64,000 nucleotides of DNA from the NCBI RefSeq assembly GCF_032062135.1, contig NC_092862.1, positions 64,039,930 through 64,103,929 of the forward strand, written 5' to 3'. Source of the stretch: Pyxicephalus adspersus (Eukaryota > Chordata > Amphibia > Anura > Pyxicephalidae). The notes under the pieces are model-generated. The model did not search any database. It had not been told where the DNA came from and worked only from the letters and a program-made list of their open reading frames with translations. Below, in pieces: positions 60,106 to 64,000 of this stretch. The translations under genes and the position numbers were made by a program. Each line of letters begins with the position of its first letter. The first letter of the stretch is position 1.

Positions 60106-61024
60106 AGTTTGAGTGGTATGTTGGTAATGATACAGTTGCAGTGTAATACACAAGAATGTGTGTGCATGAGGCAGCATGACAGAGATCGAAGCTAAAGATA
60201 CAAAAATTGTTAAAGCAAGTTTGTGATATATCTTTCAGACAATTGCTGATGTTTGCATCTTGGTGTCTGTCATACCTGCTTCCTGTTACAATATCTCTAT
60301 TAATTAGACAAAGCCATTTTCAAAATCGTACCCTATACTGCCTTAAAAACTAAAAACAAATTGCAAATACAAAATTTAAACAGAAAGTGTGACTTTAAGA
60401 AAAATCACAAAAAGTGTGTCAGAGGAATTTATTGTAAAGGACAGAAGGTCAGTTGCGCTGCCAATCTTGTATTCTTAAGAGAACATGTTCTATTCAGTCA
60501 AAATACAGCAAAACTTTGGTCTACTGGAGACCTTTATCAAGGTTACTAATAGAAAGAGACATTGTTAATCTTAAAAAGAAAATGATGGCAACGATAACCT
60601 TCCTTTCATAAACTTTAGATTTTATTTTTAGCTTCAGAAAGCTATACTATCCAAAAACTTAGGTCAGTAATAACTATGCTACATAACTAGCTGGTTCTCT
60701 GATTGTCTGGTAGCATTTACTTTTATGCCAATTAATTTGGTAAAGGAACAACTAAGTAATTTACTAAAGGCTTAGCAAAGTAAATAACCCCTTGCAAGTT
60801 TGGTAAAAGAGATTCAACCATCCAATCATGTACAAGAAAAAAATATTGTTTTTAGATATACTTGCATGTGATAGGGTATTCTTTGCAAAGTGAAGTTTCA
60901 CCGTATTTACTACGCTAAGTGAAATATCTCTTGCAAGAGAATTTTTCATTTTGCTAATAAAACAGTCTTTTAGTAATTTAGAAAGTAAATGTCTATGTCA
61001 GTTGTATGTGTCATATGGTAAAGT

Positions 61025-61310
61025 ACAGATACTCCTCACGGAATGACGAGGTTTGGTTCCAACAACCTAGTCATTAAATGAATTGGTCATCAAGCGAACA
61101 GCATAGAAAAGAGTCAATCTGCAAGCGAGCAGTGTGTGCCAGTGACAGGTTCACTGACAGCATGTAGACGTGGATTGAGAAAGAGTGCTACAAAGGAAGG
61201 AAGATGAAGCCAGGTGGAATGAAGAGGAAATGCTGCGCAGCTGTACACTGTACAGTTGTTGGAGAGTGTACTGGTCACAGAGCCAGTTGTAAGTGTGAGC
61301 AGTCACAGGT
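61025..61310 (+). mobile_element. Tigger-like element, left part
   Basis: TACAGATACTCCTCACGGAA, TGACGAGGTTTGGTTCCAAC, CTAGTCATTAAATGAATTGG and TCATCAAGCGAAC follow the usual terminus of Tigger-type elements (a CAG(T/A)-start, then GTTCCNNC and a mirrored GTC/GAC core). A matching right end was not found before 62000. Confidence 0.55.
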
Positions 61311-62249
61311 AAGTTGTTAAATGGGGAATAGCTGTATATCTCCTTTATCTTCAGGCACTGTTTAAATGAAGATCCAATATTTGCTTGTTAAAATAAGCTA
61401 AAAATTATGTATTATGTAATATGTATTTCTTCTATCTTTTACTTGTACAACTACTATGTTTCACTGGTTGAAACTATAAATATATGCAACCTTTCAAAGA
61501 AAAAGCCAGTCCACTGACCTTAAGACTTAAAGAGCTGGACTGTAGTCATTGGGAGAAGGAAATGCCCTGTAGTCATAAAAAGTAAACAATGACAGGGGAC
61601 AACGTCAACTATACCAGTTGAATCTTTTCTGACCTCCTCTAGTCTTTTTCTGATCATACTGCTCGATACATGTGTTTAACTGCAATTTTGGATATTCCCC
61701 TTTTCCCTCCTGGCTAAAAGGAGTATTTCCATCCCTTTCTAGATGGGAATGTTCAAAGCTTTCCACTTTCTACATTGTGATCAATGGCCCACCGTCTTTG
61801 ATGAATATCTTGATGTGTTCCTTTTGTTTTGTTTTTTTAAAGTAGACAACTCTCTCACTTCCTTGGTTCACTCCTACACCCTAATCTAATATACAAAACT
61901 CTTACCTCTTATAAGCGTGAATGTGCTGGAGAAGGCCCTACTTGACACTACTTTTTGTTAAAAGCTTCTGCTCCAGAATGAAGAGGAATCTCTCTTACTA
62001 AACTTAGCTATGTGAAAATGTTGACCTGAGTGTACAGTTTACTCAACAAATTTGGCAAAGCCTTCTCTCCCTTTCTTTTAGCTCCTCTATCTGTAATAAG
62101 TTTTAAAAGTCAGGTGCAAAAGTTTACTAGGTGATATCGGATTTTGCATATTTTGTGCTTAATTTTTCGAGACACTTGTTATATGTTACTCCTATTAGGT
62201 GATCTATCTGAGATGTACAGAACACAAAAACTTTGGTATAGTAGATACA

Positions 62250-62330
62250 ACAGAAAGCTTACATTCATATGTCTAGTATTTTTTTTTAACAGAAAGCTTA
62301 CATTCATGTGTCTGTAGTATTTTTTTTTAA
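62250..62330. repeat. Two-copy tandem duplication, 39-bp period
   Basis: ACAGAAAGCTTACATTCATA and ACAGAAAGCTTACATTCATG, each followed by TGTCT(GT)AGTATTTTTTTTT, start at 62250 and 62289. The second copy carries one substitution and a GT insertion, so the duplication is recent. Confidence 0.9.
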
Positions 62331-63794
62331 AACTACTACAGTGTAACAGCATAAAATGTGAAATAATTCCTCTAACACAGAATAACTGGAAAAAAATTGA
62401 TGTTCCCGAGAGATCTCTCTAACCTTTCAGTTATGTCCACAAATGGCAGCACATATTAAAGCTTGCTGGTGTGTATCACTCAAGGGTTCCTTTATCAATT
62501 CACATTTACAGTTAATAAATATTTGTACATCTTACTGGGCTTAACATCAACACACTTAAGATATCATTATATGCTTCAATCAGATGGATGCAAGCGAAAA
62601 GATGTTCTCCAATTATTTATTTATTTTGTTTAAGATAAACAGTCTCTTGCAGATTCCCTGAGCCGTGTAATATTGACAAAACGAACTGACAGAAAGTATA
62701 TAGTTCTAGCCTTTTAGCACTACTGCTATAAATCTAATTATGTATGGAGAATAAAGCCTATATATGTCTTTAATACCAACAAATCCCAGCAGCATAAAAC
62801 AAGGTTCACCCTCTAGTATGAAGATTGATTTTTACCTTGAAAAATGTCTGCTACTTGCGGCACCTCTGCATACTTACATCTTGAAAAATGACAGTCAAAA
62901 GCAAAATAAAACTGATAGCTTTAGCCAAAAGATTTGGAAAGTTCATGAATAACACCATTCAATAAAATTTCAAGAAATAAAATAGTAAAGCATAAATATG
63001 CATATACCTTTACCCTATGAAATCAGTTTCTCTGCAATGTTAAGAAAATGTGGTTGTTCATGGGAAAAGACATAAAACCTAGGTACAGTCAGAACTGGTA
63101 AACAATGATGAGTCAGTATATTGCTAAACAGTGTTTATTAAAAGCATCTTATTTAAATGCAATCAATTGTCTTTAGGGGCTTAGGTATATGGTGGAACTG
63201 AGCAAAATGATCACAGTATGATGCTAGTGCTTTCACACCATAGTACTATACATGCCTTTTCTGCCACTGACTCATAGAAAATACATATATATAGCCGATT
63301 GCTGTCTACTCTTTTATCACTTTGCATCTCAAAACACCTCTTTCCACAAAAATAGAAGATTTATCATGCTTTGCTCTGGATAGAGTAATTGAGAACCATC
63401 ATAAAATTCCTTTAGAAAGAAAAGTCTGTTAGAAGTGAGGAATAATATGAGCCTGTTGTAAGACTTTGGAAACATGATAAATGGTGCATCGGGTCAAGAG
63501 GTAGGGAGGTGGTCAATATATTTTATTACTAAAAAATGTCACAGGGTAAATTCATGACTGGTGTTCTGCCATTTTTTTATGAAAATTATTTCCTATACTT
63601 ACTTCCTACAGAAATACTGTTTCTAGGGCATACAATTTTATAGAAATAATCATATCTAATAACTTGAGAGAACAGATAGCATGCCACGTAATGATAAATG
63701 GAAGAGAAAAAAAAAATGTATACGTACACAATAACATTCCTGTTATAACAGTAAGCAATATACCATTAGGTTTCATTGGTTGCTGATTTTATAT

Positions 63795-63922
63795 TAAAAA
63801 GTATAGAAAAAGAGAGGGAAGAAAGAAAGGAAGGGGAGAGGGAAAAAAAAGAAAGAAAAGGGGGGGGGGAAGGGGCTGTCAAGGGACATAAAAAGAAAAG
63901 AGGGTGGGGGGGGGGGGGGGGG
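63795..63922. repeat. Polypurine A/G tract with G runs
   Basis: Nearly pure A/G with GAAA/GGAA repeats, a run of about ten G near 63861-63870 and about seventeen G near 63906-63922. It has triplex and quadruplex potential and is hard to sequence, so lengths are uncertain. Confidence 0.9.
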
Positions 63923-64000
63923 GAGGTAAGGCTTGATAAACAGTGGAGGCGCCGTATGCTCACGGTAGTGGGCGGAGCAGCCGCAAATAATCTCCAGCGG
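63923..64000. other. GC-rich segment at right window edge
   Basis: Composition rises abruptly after the G run, with GGAGGCGCCGTATGC and GGGCGGAGCAGCCGC. It is probably the start of a CpG-rich repeat cut by the window border; no gene is recognised. Confidence 0.35.

Larger units (their letters stand above)
58263..64000 (-). other. FARS2: Part of the last FARS2 intron
   Basis: No further FARS2 exon is seen. The content is SINE pieces, a family A MITE, a Tigger-like end, a small tandem duplication and a polypurine tract, all listed separately. 61720-62110 gives some L1-like word order (LIYKTLTSYKRE) but too little to call. Confidence 0.7.

Noticed and set aside
61720..62110. Possible L1 ORF2 remnant in the FARS2 intron
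   Set aside because: Only one short word order (LIYKTLTSYKRE) looked familiar; too weak and frames are broken everywhere.
1..64000. CRISPR arrays, operons, bacterial promoters, rRNA or intact tRNA genes
   Set aside because: Splice signals, SINEs, L1/L2 and hAT elements show a eukaryotic genome; no array of spaced identical repeats and no intact cloverleaf were seen. The SINE head only descends from a tRNA.

Overview
The window looks like vertebrate nuclear DNA, most likely from a frog. It is AT-rich, almost free of protein genes and full of transposable-element remnants. The anchor is one exon on the minus strand (58103-58241). It encodes the last 45 residues of mitochondrial phenylalanyl-tRNA synthetase (FARS2) behind a strong splice acceptor. 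Everything to its right (58242-64000) is therefore probably the last FARS2 intron. Everything to its left is the FARS2 3' UTR and then intergenic DNA. The frog assignment is inference: it rests on Tx1-like L1s, L2-type RT with the GCGCTATATAAAT tail, a tRNA-derived SINE sharing that tail, many hAT MITEs and Ty3-like solo LTRs.

Layout, left half. A CpG-rich edge and an L1-like poly-A tail come first (1-453). MITEs lie at 461-814, 1032-1198 and 3424-3773. A long, mostly featureless AT-rich stretch runs to about 17.7 kb. The most complex part is 17.7-27.3 kb. It is bounded by two eroded, oppositely oriented copies of one transposon-associated coding sequence (17700-18435 minus; 26640-27330 plus). 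Between them lie two broken Tx1-like L1 ORF2s on the minus strand, a four-copy tandem array of about 147 bp, a two-exon RING-H2/AT-hook gene on the plus strand, a second set of exon-like coding remnants, and an L2 reverse-transcriptase remnant.

Right half. A 485-bp hAT element with perfect 8-bp target duplications (31771-32255) is followed by a solo LTR with 5-bp duplications (33276-33876). A 2.16-kb foldback hAT-like element (35383-37541) has another MITE nested inside it. Next come a (TA)n tract holding the only N (41640), a second solo LTR (47723-48318), a Tc1-like remnant (52069-52330), two more hAT elements with 8-bp duplications (53998-54388, 54733-55360) and a Tigger-type MITE (56198-56933). 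The FARS2 exon follows, then its intron with SINE pieces and MITEs.

One palindromic MITE family (outer motif GGGCCTGATTTATTAAAG) recurs at five places. Apart from the FARS2 exon I see no gene that is intact as written. The RING-H2 gene comes close: joining its two exons across a GT-AG intron keeps the frame through an AT-hook and up to the third zinc-ligand codon. There a 2-nt loss in a TG run breaks it. This is the most interesting object in the window.
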